A program made the translations under genes and the position numbers. 64,000 bases of DNA from Moraxella pluranimalium. Its GTDB lineage: Bacteria; Pseudomonadota; Gammaproteobacteria; Pseudomonadales; Moraxellaceae. The notes under the pieces were generated by a model. That model did not search any database. It had not been told where the DNA came from and worked only from the letters and a program-made list of their open reading frames with translations. Every line of letters begins with the position of its first letter. Within the stretch, counting starts at the first letter, position 1. Location: NCBI RefSeq assembly GCF_002014825.1, contig NZ_MUYU01000002.1, positions 1 through 64,000 of the forward strand, read 5' to 3'. This document shows positions 36,451 through 45,240 of the stretch, piece after piece.

Positions 36451-37527
36451 TTAAGACTTAGCTTGACGCTTATTATATTGCACCGAGTTAAAAATCGACA
36501 GCGCAATGAATGCCACACCAATCAGACCTGTAATAATCTCAGGCACATGGAATTTGGTTGATAGTAGCATAATAATCGCGAGCGCACCAATGGCATAATG
36601 CGCACCATGCTCAAGATACACAAACTCGCTTAGCGTGCCTTTGTCCACCAAATAAATCGTCATCGAACGCACGAACATCGCACCAATCGCCAAACCAATC
36701 ATGATGATAATCACATCATTGGTGATGGCAAATGCACCGATAACACCATCAAAACTGAACGACGCATCCAGTACTTCTAAGTACAAAAAGCCTGCCACGC
36801 CACCTTTTAGAATAGTCGGTGAGACGCCTGCTGTATTGGTGATGACATTACCTTTGGCATCATAGACCACTTCATCAGGATCGCTTTCGCCTTCAAGCAG
36901 TGCTGATAGTACGCTCACACCCAGATATACCAAGATACCCCAGATGCCCGCCACAAGCACAACGCCCTGCTTAGCTTCATCTACCCAAGTCATCGAAACC
37001 ATCAGGACAACGAGCGCCACAAACACGCTCATCGCATCCACTTTACTAAAGCGGACAAGGCGTGCTTCCAGCCAGCGGAACCAATGAATGTCTTTGTCGC
37101 CGAACATGAATTTTAGGAAAACAAGCAATAGGAACATACCACCAAATGCCGAAATCTCTGCATGGTGAGCGTTCAAATGCTCCGCATATTTGGTTGGGTT
37201 GGTCAATGCCAAGTTCACCACTTCCATCATACCAAGATTGGCAGTGACGGCGACGATGACGATTGGAAATACCAAACGCATACCAAATACCGCAATAATC
37301 ATACCAATGGTTAAAAAGATTTTTTTCCAAAAATCGCTCCAACCTTTTAGAATCGATGCGTTCACCACCGCGTTATCAAACGACAGTGACACTTCCATGA
37401 TTGCCAAAATCGCAGTCACGCCCAGTGCCAAGAACATCGCCGAAATACCGCCGTGGCTATAACCCCACCATGCCGCAATAATAAAGCAGACAACGGTAAA
37501 AATAATATCAAATAAAAAATGTCGCAT
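36451..37527 (-). CDS. DUF475 integral membrane protein (TerC-like)
   Basis: 358 residues with about nine predicted membrane helices. N-terminal block MEVSLSFDNAVVNASIL and the later EVLDASFSFDGVIGAFAIT carry the duplicated SFDN/SFDG acidic motif found in DUF475 and TerC-family proteins, which are linked to metal ion export and tellurite resistance. A hydrophilic cytoplasmic loop (EGESDPDEVVYDAKGN) lies mid-protein. The transported ion cannot be read from the sequence. Monocistronic, with its own terminator. Confidence 0.82.
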   Translation of the reverse strand: MRHFLFDIIFTVVCFIIAAWWGYSHGGISAMFLALGVTAILAIMEVSLSFDNAVVNASILKGWSDFWKKIFLTIGMIIAVFGMRLVFPIVIVAVTANLGMMEVVNLALTNPTKYAEHLNAHHAEISAFGGMFLLLVFLKFMFGDKDIHWFRWLEARLVRFSKVDAMSVFVALVVLMVSMTWVDEAKQGVVLVAGIWGILVYLGVSVLSALLEGESDPDEVVYDAKGNVITNTAGVSPTILKGGVAGFLYLEVLDASFSFDGVIGAFAITNDVIIIMIGLAIGAMFVRSMTIYLVDKGTLSEFVYLEHGAHYAIGALAIIMLLSTKFHVPEIITGLIGVAFIALSIFNSVQYNKRQAKS

Positions 37528-37901
37528 AAGTGCCTTTGTCGAAAAAATCGCTCACAAATCCGATAACTCGTCTCCATGAGCGATTAATAAGTGTCTAATG
37601 CCGAGCCCAAGCCGATTACTTGACGATGATTAATCCACAGTCAGTTTATGGCTTTTGGCTAAAAACAGCATTTATAAACCAAATCCAATTATTATACCGA
37701 TTGCTGAGTGTTGTTGCAATGAAATCTGAGTGATAATCAGCAAATATTGTATGATTTTTACACTTTTATACATAAAGTCGGAATTTATCCGTCAATATCA
37801 TGCTTTTTTACTATTTTATAACAATAAGTTTGCCAAGATATAATTGCAAATATCACCAAAAAGTTTTAAACTCATATCAATTAAATTTCTAAGGATGTGT
37901 T
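37528..37901. other. AT-rich divergent intergenic region, 374 bp
   Basis: Space between the divergent DUF475 gene (-) and the secreted-protein gene at 37902 (+). No ORF, tRNA or terminator hairpin is convincing. It must hold both promoters; no -35/-10 pair is clear enough to name. Confidence 0.5.
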
Positions 37902-38378
37902 ATGAAAAAATTCGCCATCGTCGCACTTACGCTTGCTAGCACCACAGCATTTGCCAATGAGCTAACCAACTACGATTTGCCAACGCCACAAACGCTGGTT
38001 CAGTACAATTTTGGTGCTTATAATGTCAATAACGGTGTCGTCACCCCACTTCAAAACAACACCATCTCTCGTGGCAACCCAAATCATCGCCTATGCTGGA
38101 CTGTCATTGCGCCTGTGCCAATGTTCACACAGACCGTCAGCGCCAAAGAGACCATCACATCACCAGTAGGCGGCAGCTTCACAGATGGTCAGTCTATTGT
38201 CCAATCATCCATCGATGGCACGCACCATGTGGTCAGCAGTATGATTACACCGATTGGCGGTACTATCCTTGAGCGTTGCTGGCAGTTCAACACGAGCGAC
38301 CCACTTGGCAAATACACCCTAAGCAGTGAGTTTAATGGTGAAGTCATGCCAATGCGTGAGTTTACTGTGGTTGAGTGA
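37902..38378 (+). CDS. Secreted protein of unknown function
   Basis: 158 residues. Signal peptide about 1-18 (MKKFAIVALTLASTTAFA, cleavage before NELTNY). The mature part is beta-rich with two Cys (in HRLCWTVIAP and LERCWQF), each followed by Trp, which probably form a disulfide. No domain is recognised. AAGGAT lies upstream. It stands alone and ends at the hairpin at 38455. Confidence 0.7.
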   Translation: MKKFAIVALTLASTTAFANELTNYDLPTPQTLVQYNFGAYNVNNGVVTPLQNNTISRGNPNHRLCWTVIAPVPMFTQTVSAKETITSPVGGSFTDGQSIVQSSIDGTHHVVSSMITPIGGTILERCWQFNTSDPLGKYTLSSEFNGEVMPMREFTVVE

Positions 38379-38417
38379 TTATTTTTCTAATCTTATAAAT
38401 TAGATAAATTAATAACA

Positions 38418-38687
38418 TCAATTCGCCATACACTTCCGTGTAATATCATGATTCAATGCACCCATCCATTCGTTGGGTGCATTTTTATTGGCATCTCGGG
38501 CGCTACCCACCCCACCCACCCAAAAATCAGCGACAAATGCTTTGTCTTGTTTGGCAAGACTTAACAGATGTTCTTTTTGGGAACCGATTTTTGTGTTGGT
38601 CGTCTAGTAAATGGTGTTGCTTTGGTATTTGGCGATGGTGCTCGGCTTAGCAGGCGTGGTGCCAGCAGGGTTATTAACTTTGGACAT
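38418..38687 (-). pseudogene. Small ORF interrupted by an amber codon
   Basis: A minus-strand frame starts at ATG 38687-38685, preceded by GAGGGTGAT, and reads MSKVNNPAGTTPAKP... to a TAG at codon 28 (38606-38604). The same frame then stays open for 61 more codons with protein-like composition (for example SLAKQDKAFVADFWVGG) to a TGA at 38420-38418. This looks like an 89-codon gene broken by one nonsense mutation, or a real 27-residue peptide. The distal part overlaps the terminator of the convergent gene at 37902. Confidence 0.45.
38455..38487 (+). terminator. Terminator of the secreted-protein gene
   Basis: ATGCACCCA and TGGGTGCAT form a 9-bp stem with an 8-nt loop, then TTTTA. Confidence 0.85.
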
Positions 38688-38719
38688 ATCACCCTCTTTG
38701 AAAATGGATTTAAAAATTT

Positions 38720-38745
38720 AAAAAAACGCCCTAATTGGGCGTTTG
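38720..38745 (-). terminator. Terminator of the lipoprotein gene at 38747
   Basis: AACGCCC and GGGCGTT stem with a 5-nt loop followed by seven T on the minus strand, directly after the stop codon. Confidence 0.85.
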
Positions 38746-38746
38746 A

Positions 38747-39094
38747 TTATTTATTTTGTTGCTGTTTAGCTTTTTCAGCAGCTTCGCGCTCAGCTTTTTC
38801 TTTGGCACGGCGGGCACGGCGCTCATCTGCCTCTTGACTGTTTTTGATGATATTTGCGTGCATCTCTGGTGGGTATTTCGCCAATACCTCTTCCAGGCTT
38901 GCACGAGGGAGTTCACCAGCCATCCCTCCGTGAACAAGCCCACCCTCGCTGCAGCTTGGCAAGCTCCCACAAGTATAACCATGCCCTAGTACATAGGAAC
39001 CAGTCTCCGTCTTAGAAAATGGCACGCCTTTATTGGTACTAGCACAGCCGATCATAGCGAACGCCAATAGCGAGATAGCAATCATAGGTTTCAT
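38747..39094 (-). CDS. Lipoprotein with charged coiled-coil tail
   Basis: 115 residues from the ATG at 39094; the ATG two codons earlier lies too close to the GAGG site. Signal peptide ends at lipobox MIGC. The middle has a Gly/Ser/Cys-rich stretch (YTCGSLPSCSEGG) and the C-terminal 40 residues form a Glu/Arg/Lys/Ala-rich helix (RRARRAKEKAEREAAEKAKQ), probably a coiled coil. Function unknown. Confidence 0.7.
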   Translation of the reverse strand: MKPMIAISLLAFAMIGCASTNKGVPFSKTETGSYVLGHGYTCGSLPSCSEGGLVHGGMAGELPRASLEEVLAKYPPEMHANIIKNSQEADERRARRAKEKAEREAAEKAKQQQNK

Positions 39095-39313
39095 CAACAT
39101 TACCTCTATTTTGTCTTTGAGTTTGGTTTAAAATACAACATTAACTGCCAAATAGTCAACTAATTAATTCCTTTAAAAAGCATAGACTTAATCCACATTA
39201 ATGAACTAAACAGTAGCTTTATATTTACTTTTATTTTGTTTGGAATTAAAATAGTAACATTTGTAACATAATTTTACTCAAAGTATATTCCGAAATAACT
39301 TGGCAGGTGTCTC

Positions 39314-40714
39314 TTGGTCTTTTCAAGTTTAGTCTTTATCTTTTTATTCCTTCCGTTGGTGTTGATACTATATTACACCTCACCCTCTCTAAAGCTGAAA
39401 AACTGGATTTTGGTTATTTCATCCATCATTTTTTATGCTTGGGGTGAGCCTGTTTGGGTGATTTTGCTGTTGATGTCAGCCACAGTGGACTATTGGAATG
39501 GACGACTCATTGACAAATTCAGAGGCAAGCCACTTGCCAAACTTGGTCTATTCAACACGATGGTATTTAATATTGGCTGTTTGGCAATCTTTAAATACAG
39601 TGGATTTTTGACCGAGAACTTCAATGCCATCACCGGTCTATCAGTGCCCGTGCCAAGTTTTGCACTGCCGGTTGGTATTTCATTTTATGTATTCATGTCC
39701 ATTTCATACACCATCGATGTATGGCGTGGTGAAGTCAAAGCCCAAAAATCTTTTGCTTCGTTCTTGGTGTATATCGCAAACTTCCATCATTTGGTTGCAG
39801 GTCCTATCATTCGCTATGGTCATATCGCCAAAGAGATTACTGAGCGTTATTTCAAATGGTCTGACTTTAGCGATGGTATCAACCGCTTCTCAAAAGGCTT
39901 GTTCAAAAAAGTCTTTATTGCCAATACCGCAGGCGCACTCGCAGTGCCTTTGCTAGCTCAAGATATGGAGAGTGCTACCGTATTGGGCGTATGGCTTGGT
40001 GTTGTGCTATTCTCACTACAAATCTATTTTGACTTTTCGGGTTATTCCGATATGGCAATTGGTCTTGGTAAGATGTTTGGCTTTCATTACCATGAGAACT
40101 TCAAGCACCCTTATACCGCCAAATCCATCACGGACTTTTGGAGAAGATGGCATATTTCACTATCAAGCTTCTTCAGAGACTATGTCTATATCCCGTTGGG
40201 CGGTAATCGCTACAAACAAGTTCGCAACATCTTAGTTGTTTGGATGCTGACTGGTATTTGGCATGGAGCAAGCTGGAACTTCATAATTTGGGGTCTATAC
40301 TTCGGCATTCTACTGCTTATCGAAAAATTCTTCCTTGCCAAAATTTTGGACAAGCTGCCATCAATTTTCCAACACAGTTACGCATTATTCTTCATTGTTG
40401 TTGGTTGGGCGATTTTCTATTTCACAGATTTGCAACAGCTATTAGACAATCTGAAGATTATGTTTGGATTAACTGCCGTTCCGCTATCAGATTATGAGGA
40501 TTATTCAATCATTAGCTCAAATCTGTACTGGTTCATTTTTGCCTTGGTTGTCTGCTGGCCTGTGCATCGCAAAATGCGTGAAGCTATCGAAAAATATGGC
40601 TCACCAACCGCGCTTGCTGCTGCCGACTTTATCCAAACGATTATCTATCTAGGTTGTGCGATTGCACTGTTGGTGGGTAGCACCTACAATCCATTTATTT
40701 ACTTTAGATTCTAA
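39314..40714 (+). CDS. MBOAT-family O-acetyltransferase (PatA/AlgI-like)
   Basis: Predicted to move acetyl groups across the inner membrane for O-acetylation of peptidoglycan or another polysaccharide. 466 residues, about eleven membrane helices. Starts with TTG (AGGTG upstream), giving the family N-terminus MVFSSLVFIFLFLP. The MBOAT core has SITDFWRRWHISLSSFFRDY, IPLGGNR and catalytic His in GIWHGASWNFIIWG. First gene of a three-gene cluster with a DHHW protein (16 nt after) and an SGNH esterase. AlgI would need other alginate genes, which are absent here, so a PatA role is favoured. Confidence 0.85.
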   Translation: MVFSSLVFIFLFLPLVLILYYTSPSLKLKNWILVISSIIFYAWGEPVWVILLLMSATVDYWNGRLIDKFRGKPLAKLGLFNTMVFNIGCLAIFKYSGFLTENFNAITGLSVPVPSFALPVGISFYVFMSISYTIDVWRGEVKAQKSFASFLVYIANFHHLVAGPIIRYGHIAKEITERYFKWSDFSDGINRFSKGLFKKVFIANTAGALAVPLLAQDMESATVLGVWLGVVLFSLQIYFDFSGYSDMAIGLGKMFGFHYHENFKHPYTAKSITDFWRRWHISLSSFFRDYVYIPLGGNRYKQVRNILVVWMLTGIWHGASWNFIIWGLYFGILLLIEKFFLAKILDKLPSIFQHSYALFFIVVGWAIFYFTDLQQLLDNLKIMFGLTAVPLSDYEDYSIISSNLYWFIFALVVCWPVHRKMREAIEKYGSPTALAAADFIQTIIYLGCAIALLVGSTYNPFIYFRF

Positions 40715-40730
40715 TTTAAGGAAGTAATCG

Positions 40731-41999
40731 ATGAAAAAGAAAATTGACATCCTTAATTCAGTATTATTTACCACTGTTACGATTGCTGGCGGTATCATCT
40801 TTTGGGTGATGCCACAGCAAACAGTGTCAACTGATGAGAATCGCGAGCTAAAAAAACAACCCGTTGCGACAATGGAGTCGGTTTTTTCGGGTAAATACGG
40901 CAAGGATTTTGAAGAGTTTTATAACGACCATTTTCCTTGGCGTAATGATTGGATGGAAGTAGCTAGCCAAATTGACACCGTTAAAGGTATCAAAAATCAA
41001 GAGTTTCGTGTCATCAATACACCAACCGAACAAGCCACTCCTACTGCACCAACCGCCCAAGCTGCCGAAAAAGTCGATATTAACAAGGCAATTGCCGAAG
41101 AAGAGGCACTGGAAGCAGAATTTAGCAAAGTTCGTGGTGTGATCGTTGTTAATGGTCGCGTGGTACAAAACTTTGCAGGCTCCAAAGCAACCATTTCTCC
41201 ATTTGTAGATATGCTCAACACGTATCGCAATACACTGCCTGCTACTGTAACTATGTACGCCATGATGATCCCTGCAGGTAGTGATTATTACCTACCAAAA
41301 CAGGTAAATAATGGTGTCAAGAAGGAAAAAGAAAGTATTGACTTATTTAACACCCTAATTGACCCTAGAATCATCCCTGTGCCTGCATATGAGGAAACGT
41401 GGCCGCACAAAAATGAGTACATCATGTTCCGCACAGACCATCACTGGACGGGCTTGGGTGCTTATTATGCCTATCGAGCTTTTGCAACGAGTGCAGGCAT
41501 GACACCATTAGAATTATCTCAAATGCAGCATGTCACCACCGAAGGCACTTTTTTGGGTAGCTTATTTAACTACACCAAAGACCAAGAGCTCAAGAAAAAT
41601 CCTGACACATTGGATTATTACAAAATTCCAGGCGATTATACCGTTACCATCTATCCAAAGAGCAATCCTAAAGGCATTCCTGGCCAGCTATTGGTTGAAA
41701 ACTCCAAAAGCTATGGCGTTTTCTTAGGTGGTGACTGGCCTTTAACGCATATTAAAAATAACCAACCACAAAACAACAAAAAATTACTCGTAGTCAAAGA
41801 TTCTTTCGGGAATGCTCTCAGTACGTATCTAGGTTACCACTATAGTGACGTTTATGTAATAGACTATCGTCATTTTAAAGGCAATATACCTCAATTTATC
41901 GCCGAAAATGGCATTACAGACTTCCTGTATGCACACAACACATTTGCAGCCAATTCTAAAGCCGTGGTAAAATACGGCACGCAAATGCTTAAAAACTAA
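40731..41999 (+). CDS. DHHW/AlgX-AlgJ-like O-acetyltransferase partner (PatB-like)
   Basis: 422 residues: an N-terminal membrane anchor (about 10-30, LFTTVTIAGGIIFWVMP), then a periplasmic SGNH-like domain. The DHHW motif is at residues 236-239 (RTDHHWTGLGAYYAYRAF) and the probable nucleophile is Ser358 in VVKDSFGNAL, followed by the conserved YVIDYRHF strand. Such proteins receive acetyl groups from an MBOAT partner and place them on the polymer. It sits 16 nt after the MBOAT gene and 8 nt before the SGNH gene, so the three are very likely one operon. Confidence 0.82.
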   Translation: MKKKIDILNSVLFTTVTIAGGIIFWVMPQQTVSTDENRELKKQPVATMESVFSGKYGKDFEEFYNDHFPWRNDWMEVASQIDTVKGIKNQEFRVINTPTEQATPTAPTAQAAEKVDINKAIAEEEALEAEFSKVRGVIVVNGRVVQNFAGSKATISPFVDMLNTYRNTLPATVTMYAMMIPAGSDYYLPKQVNNGVKKEKESIDLFNTLIDPRIIPVPAYEETWPHKNEYIMFRTDHHWTGLGAYYAYRAFATSAGMTPLELSQMQHVTTEGTFLGSLFNYTKDQELKKNPDTLDYYKIPGDYTVTIYPKSNPKGIPGQLLVENSKSYGVFLGGDWPLTHIKNNQPQNNKKLLVVKDSFGNALSTYLGYHYSDVYVIDYRHFKGNIPQFIAENGITDFLYAHNTFAANSKAVVKYGTQMLKN

Positions 42000-42007
42000 A
42001 GGTTAAT

Positions 42008-43348
42008 ATGAATTCATCTAAAAAAATCATCCCATTATTTGGCTTGGGCGCCGCTCTATTGTCATCGTCTGCTCTAGCAAACAACAATGGCATTACCACA
42101 ACAATCGTCAAGCACGATCCTAATGCTGCGATTACGATCACCAATAGCGCCCCTGCTTTTACTACCAACGCTGGCAATACGGTGGCAACCAAAGAGTATG
42201 TTCCTTTGGAGCCAAATGCACCATATAACATCAATCATCATCTCAATCGCATTGAGAATGCAAACGAAAAAACATTGGGTAGCCTTTTGACCAAATGGCG
42301 ATCAAACGACCAACCTATCGTTGTCGCTCACTTCGGTGACTCACACATCCAAACCGGCTGGCAAGTGGGCGCAATCCGTAAGGCATTTCAGCAAGAGCGT
42401 GGCAATGCCGGTCGAGGCATGATTTTCCCCTACTCAATCGCCAAAACCTATTCGCAAGAAGACTATTCAAGCAGCTTTACCGGCACTTGGAAAACTTCAA
42501 ATAGCATCTACCAACCACCAAAAATCGGCGTTGGTATTTCAGGCTTTGTAGCAACAACCCAAAGTGCGCATGCGCAGGTCAACTTTGCTTTTAGCAAATC
42601 AAGTCAAGAACTAGGCAACGTTCAAGCTAAGCTACTATTTAGAGCTTTGAATGGTAGTTACAACATCACCATGAGCAATGACTACACAAGCCAAACCAAG
42701 ACTGTAGATAGCCAATTTGGCGACCCTACACAAGAAATCGTTTTTGACTTGCCAAATTCTAGCAAAGACCTAAAAATCACGATTGAAAAGAACGGCTCAA
42801 GCAATTCAACATTTGAGTTTCATGGGCTAGACCTAAGAAATCCAAATTCCAAAAATGGCGTTGTCTATCACAACCTAGGTGTTGGTGGCGCTGCTTATAC
42901 CGCTCTTTTGCAACAAAAATTCTTTGAAGAGCAATTTGCAAATCTAAAAGCGGATTTGGTTGTGCTTGATTGGGGCACCAATGACGTAATTTACACAAAC
43001 AAAATTGCTGATAATTTTGAAAGTAATGTTCGTAAAACCATCCGCAAAGTACGTAGCATCAACCCTAATGCCGCCATTGTATTGCCTAGCGTACAAGAGG
43101 CACGCTTTAAAGGTCGCAACATCACTGTGTCAGAAGATTATGAAGCGTTAATGCGTCGTATTGCGTTCGAGGAAGGCTGTCTGTATTATGACTGGTATAA
43201 CATTTCTGGCGGTCATAACTCGGTCAATCTGTGGAAGGATCTAGGCTTTGCCTCAAAAGACACCATCCACCTAAACGGCAAAGGATATCGTGTACGCGCA
43301 CAACTATTTGCAAATGCAATGCTATCAACACTAGATGCTTACAAATAA
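42008..43348 (+). CDS. Secreted SGNH hydrolase, Ape1-like O-acetyl esterase
   Basis: 446 residues with a signal peptide (about 1-25, ending SALANNN). SGNH blocks are complete: block I AHFGDSHIQTGW with nucleophile Ser112, block III LDWGTNDVIY, and block V with Asp418 and His421 in KDTIHLNGKGY. The Asp-x-x-His spacing is that of the Neisseria peptidoglycan O-acetylesterase Ape1. It is the last gene of the O-acetylation cluster and ends at a strong terminator. An acetyltransferase rather than esterase role is possible, since SGNH proteins do both. Confidence 0.8.
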   Translation: MNSSKKIIPLFGLGAALLSSSALANNNGITTTIVKHDPNAAITITNSAPAFTTNAGNTVATKEYVPLEPNAPYNINHHLNRIENANEKTLGSLLTKWRSNDQPIVVAHFGDSHIQTGWQVGAIRKAFQQERGNAGRGMIFPYSIAKTYSQEDYSSSFTGTWKTSNSIYQPPKIGVGISGFVATTQSAHAQVNFAFSKSSQELGNVQAKLLFRALNGSYNITMSNDYTSQTKTVDSQFGDPTQEIVFDLPNSSKDLKITIEKNGSSNSTFEFHGLDLRNPNSKNGVVYHNLGVGGAAYTALLQQKFFEEQFANLKADLVVLDWGTNDVIYTNKIADNFESNVRKTIRKVRSINPNAAIVLPSVQEARFKGRNITVSEDYEALMRRIAFEEGCLYYDWYNISGGHNSVNLWKDLGFASKDTIHLNGKGYRVRAQLFANAMLSTLDAYK

Positions 43349-43360
43349 TTGCTTTATCCC

Positions 43361-43401
43361 AAAAAACCTGTATTTGACTTAGTTGGATACAGGTTTTTTA
43401 T
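43361..43401 (+). terminator. Terminator of the O-acetylation cluster
   Basis: AAAAAACCTGTAT and ATACAGGTTTTTT form a perfect 13-bp arm pair around a 15-nt loop. Confidence 0.9.
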
Positions 43402-43441
43402 TAAGATACTGCATTATTCAATAAACAATCACAAAAAACAC

Positions 43442-43469
43442 TTGCCAAATAAAATTTTTCGGTTATAAT
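43442..43469 (+). promoter_or_regulatory. Sigma-70 promoter of tRNA-Leu(UAG)
   Basis: TTGCCA (43442-43447), 16-bp spacer, TATAAT (43464-43469), 51 bp before the mature tRNA. Confidence 0.78.
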
Positions 43470-43520
43470 AGTCGCCATCAAGACGATAAGTAGATTGCAA
43501 AGCGTGCTTGAACCCAACAT

Positions 43521-43605
43521 GGGGTCGTGGCGGAATTGGTAGACGCACTGGATTTAGGTTCCAGCGCCGCGAGGTGTGAGAGTTCGAGTCTCTCCGACCC
43601 CACCA
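43521..43605 (+). tRNA. tRNA-Leu(UAG)
   Basis: Type II tRNA of 85 bases with encoded CCA (43603-43605). Acceptor stem GGGGTCG pairs with CGACCCC; anticodon stem CTGGA/TCCAG encloses loop TTTAGGT with anticodon TAG at 43555-43557; T arm GAGTTCGAGTCTC. Reads CUN leucine codons. Confidence 0.97.
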
Positions 43606-43614
43606 TATATCAGG

Positions 43615-43643
43615 CTCACATTCTTTTTGGATGTGAGTTTTTT
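43615..43643 (+). terminator. Terminator after tRNA-Leu(UAG)
   Basis: CTCACAT and ATGTGAG stem with a 9-nt loop followed by six T. Confidence 0.85.
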
Positions 43644-43740
43644 ATTGCCTATTTTCCGGTCAAAATTCATAAAATCACTTTGAGAAATCAACAATCCTTT
43701 ATATAATAAGACATCACTATTTATTCTGATTGGTATCTCA

Positions 43741-44139
43741 ATGTCCAACCAAAATACCTACGCCAACCAAATGAAAGGCAAAACAGGCATCCGCCGTGTC
43801 ATCAAGGCAACCGGCTATTCGATTGATGGCTTTAAGGCAGCCTACAAAAGTGAAGCAGCCTTTCGCCAAGTGGCATGGCTCAATCTCATCTTGGCGACTG
43901 CCTTGATTTTTTTGCCATTTAGCCTACCTGTCAAGATGATTTTATTACTTGTATCGGCGCTCTCTGTCATCGTTGAGCTATTTAATACAGGGCTAGAAGC
44001 AGCGATTGACCGCATTTCCGATGAATTTCATCCCCTATCCAAAGTCGCCAAAGATGTCGGCTCTGCTGCCCAGCTTGTTGTTTTGACCTTGCAATTTATC
44101 GTTTGGGCGATGGCGATTTATCAAGCTTATGTTGCTTAA
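43741..44139 (+). CDS. dgkA: Diacylglycerol kinase DgkA
   Basis: Small integral-membrane kinase that recycles diacylglycerol to phosphatidate. 132 residues, family size 120-135. Three membrane helices follow an amphipathic N-terminus (about residues 45-62, 66-84, 108-128). The active-site segment ELFNTGLEAAIDRISDEFHPLSKVAKDVGSAAQ contains the conserved Glu, Asn and Asp residues (quoted here only as NTGLEAAIDR and KDVGSAAQ). Upstream of phoH-ybeY on the same strand. Confidence 0.93.
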   Translation: MSNQNTYANQMKGKTGIRRVIKATGYSIDGFKAAYKSEAAFRQVAWLNLILATALIFLPFSLPVKMILLLVSALSVIVELFNTGLEAAIDRISDEFHPLSKVAKDVGSAAQLVVLTLQFIVWAMAIYQAYVA

Positions 44140-44175
44140 TCTTAGCTTTTTATTTGATTTATAAGGATTAATTTT

Positions 44176-45240
44176 TTGAGCATTACTCGCACCATTACTC
44201 TGACCCTAAGCCCGCACGAACAGCGTACCTTAGTCGGCGAATATAACAAACACTTAAAATACATTCAAGAACGCCTAGAAGTCCAAATCACGCATCGCCA
44301 AGATAAATTTGTCATTACAGGCGCACTCACATCAGTTGAGCGAGCTGAGATTATTTTGACCAAGCTTGCCGAACTTGCCCAAGAACAAGATGACATCGAC
44401 GGCGAACAACTGCATCTGATTATCCAATCAAGCCTATCTCGTGAGCATGAGCAAGCTGAACACACAAGTCCACAAGGCTTTGGCGATGTCACCCTACGCA
44501 CTCGCAAAGGTAAAATCACGCCGCGCGGCTATAATCAACAGCAATATGTCAAAAAAATTCTTGTCTCTGACATCTCATTTGGTGTCGGCCCTGCTGGTAC
44601 GGGTAAGACCTATCTTGCGGTGGCTTGTGCGGTTGATATGATGGAGCGTGGCGAGATTGAGCGGATTTTGCTTGTGCGTCCTGCGGTTGAAGCAGGCGAA
44701 AAACTGGGCTTTTTGCCGGGCGATTTGACCCAAAAAATCGACCCGTATCTACGCCCCCTATACGATGCACTCTATGAGATGCTCGGCTTTGAAAAAGTTG
44801 GTAAACTACTCGAACGCCAAATCATCGAAGTCGCCCCACTTGCCTATATGCGTGGTCGTACGCTGAATAATTCTTTTGTCATCTTGGATGAAGCGCAAAA
44901 CACCACACCTGAGCAGATGAAGATGTTTTTGACTCGTCTTGGCTTTGGTTCTCGTGCGGTCATCACAGGCGATATGACGCAGGTGGACTTGCCACGGGGT
45001 CATAAGTCAGGTCTGGCGCAGGCCCTACAAATCCTATCAAAAATCGATGAAATTCACATCACTCGCTTTGATAGCAAAGATGTCGTACGCCATCATTTGG
45101 TACAAAAAATCGTTCAGGCTTATGATGCTTTTGATGAAGAGCAAGAAAAGCTACAAGCTGAGCGCAAAGCACTGCGACTGGCAGAACAACAGGCCAAACA
45201 AGCCCAAGACAATCAAGAAAATACCGAGAGCCAATCATGA
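44176..45240 (+). CDS. ybeZ: PhoH-like ATPase (YbeZ)
   Basis: 354 residues, starting with TTG (AAGGAT upstream, LSITRTITL). An N-terminal KH-like domain (about 1-95) precedes the PhoH P-loop ATPase: Walker A FGVGPAGTGKTYLAVA (about 137-152), Walker B FVILDEAQNTTPEQMKMFL, and TGDMTQVDLPRG. The tail is charged and coiled-coil-like. Its TGA overlaps the ybeY start as ATGA; YbeZ and YbeY interact in RNA metabolism in other bacteria. Confidence 0.93.
   Translation: MSITRTITLTLSPHEQRTLVGEYNKHLKYIQERLEVQITHRQDKFVITGALTSVERAEIILTKLAELAQEQDDIDGEQLHLIIQSSLSREHEQAEHTSPQGFGDVTLRTRKGKITPRGYNQQQYVKKILVSDISFGVGPAGTGKTYLAVACAVDMMERGEIERILLVRPAVEAGEKLGFLPGDLTQKIDPYLRPLYDALYEMLGFEKVGKLLERQIIEVAPLAYMRGRTLNNSFVILDEAQNTTPEQMKMFLTRLGFGSRAVITGDMTQVDLPRGHKSGLAQALQILSKIDEIHITRFDSKDVVRHHLVQKIVQAYDAFDEEQEKLQAERKALRLAEQQAKQAQDNQENTESQS

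Noticed and set aside
38456..38837. Plus-strand frames between 38456 and 38837
   Set aside because: They run through two terminator hairpins and have no ribosome site; the minus-strand amber-split frame explains the region better.
39314..41999. Alginate O-acetylation (algI/algJ/algX) as the role of this cluster
   Set aside because: No alginate polymerisation, export or epimerase genes are nearby; the third gene has an Ape1-like triad, so peptidoglycan or another glycan is a better guess.
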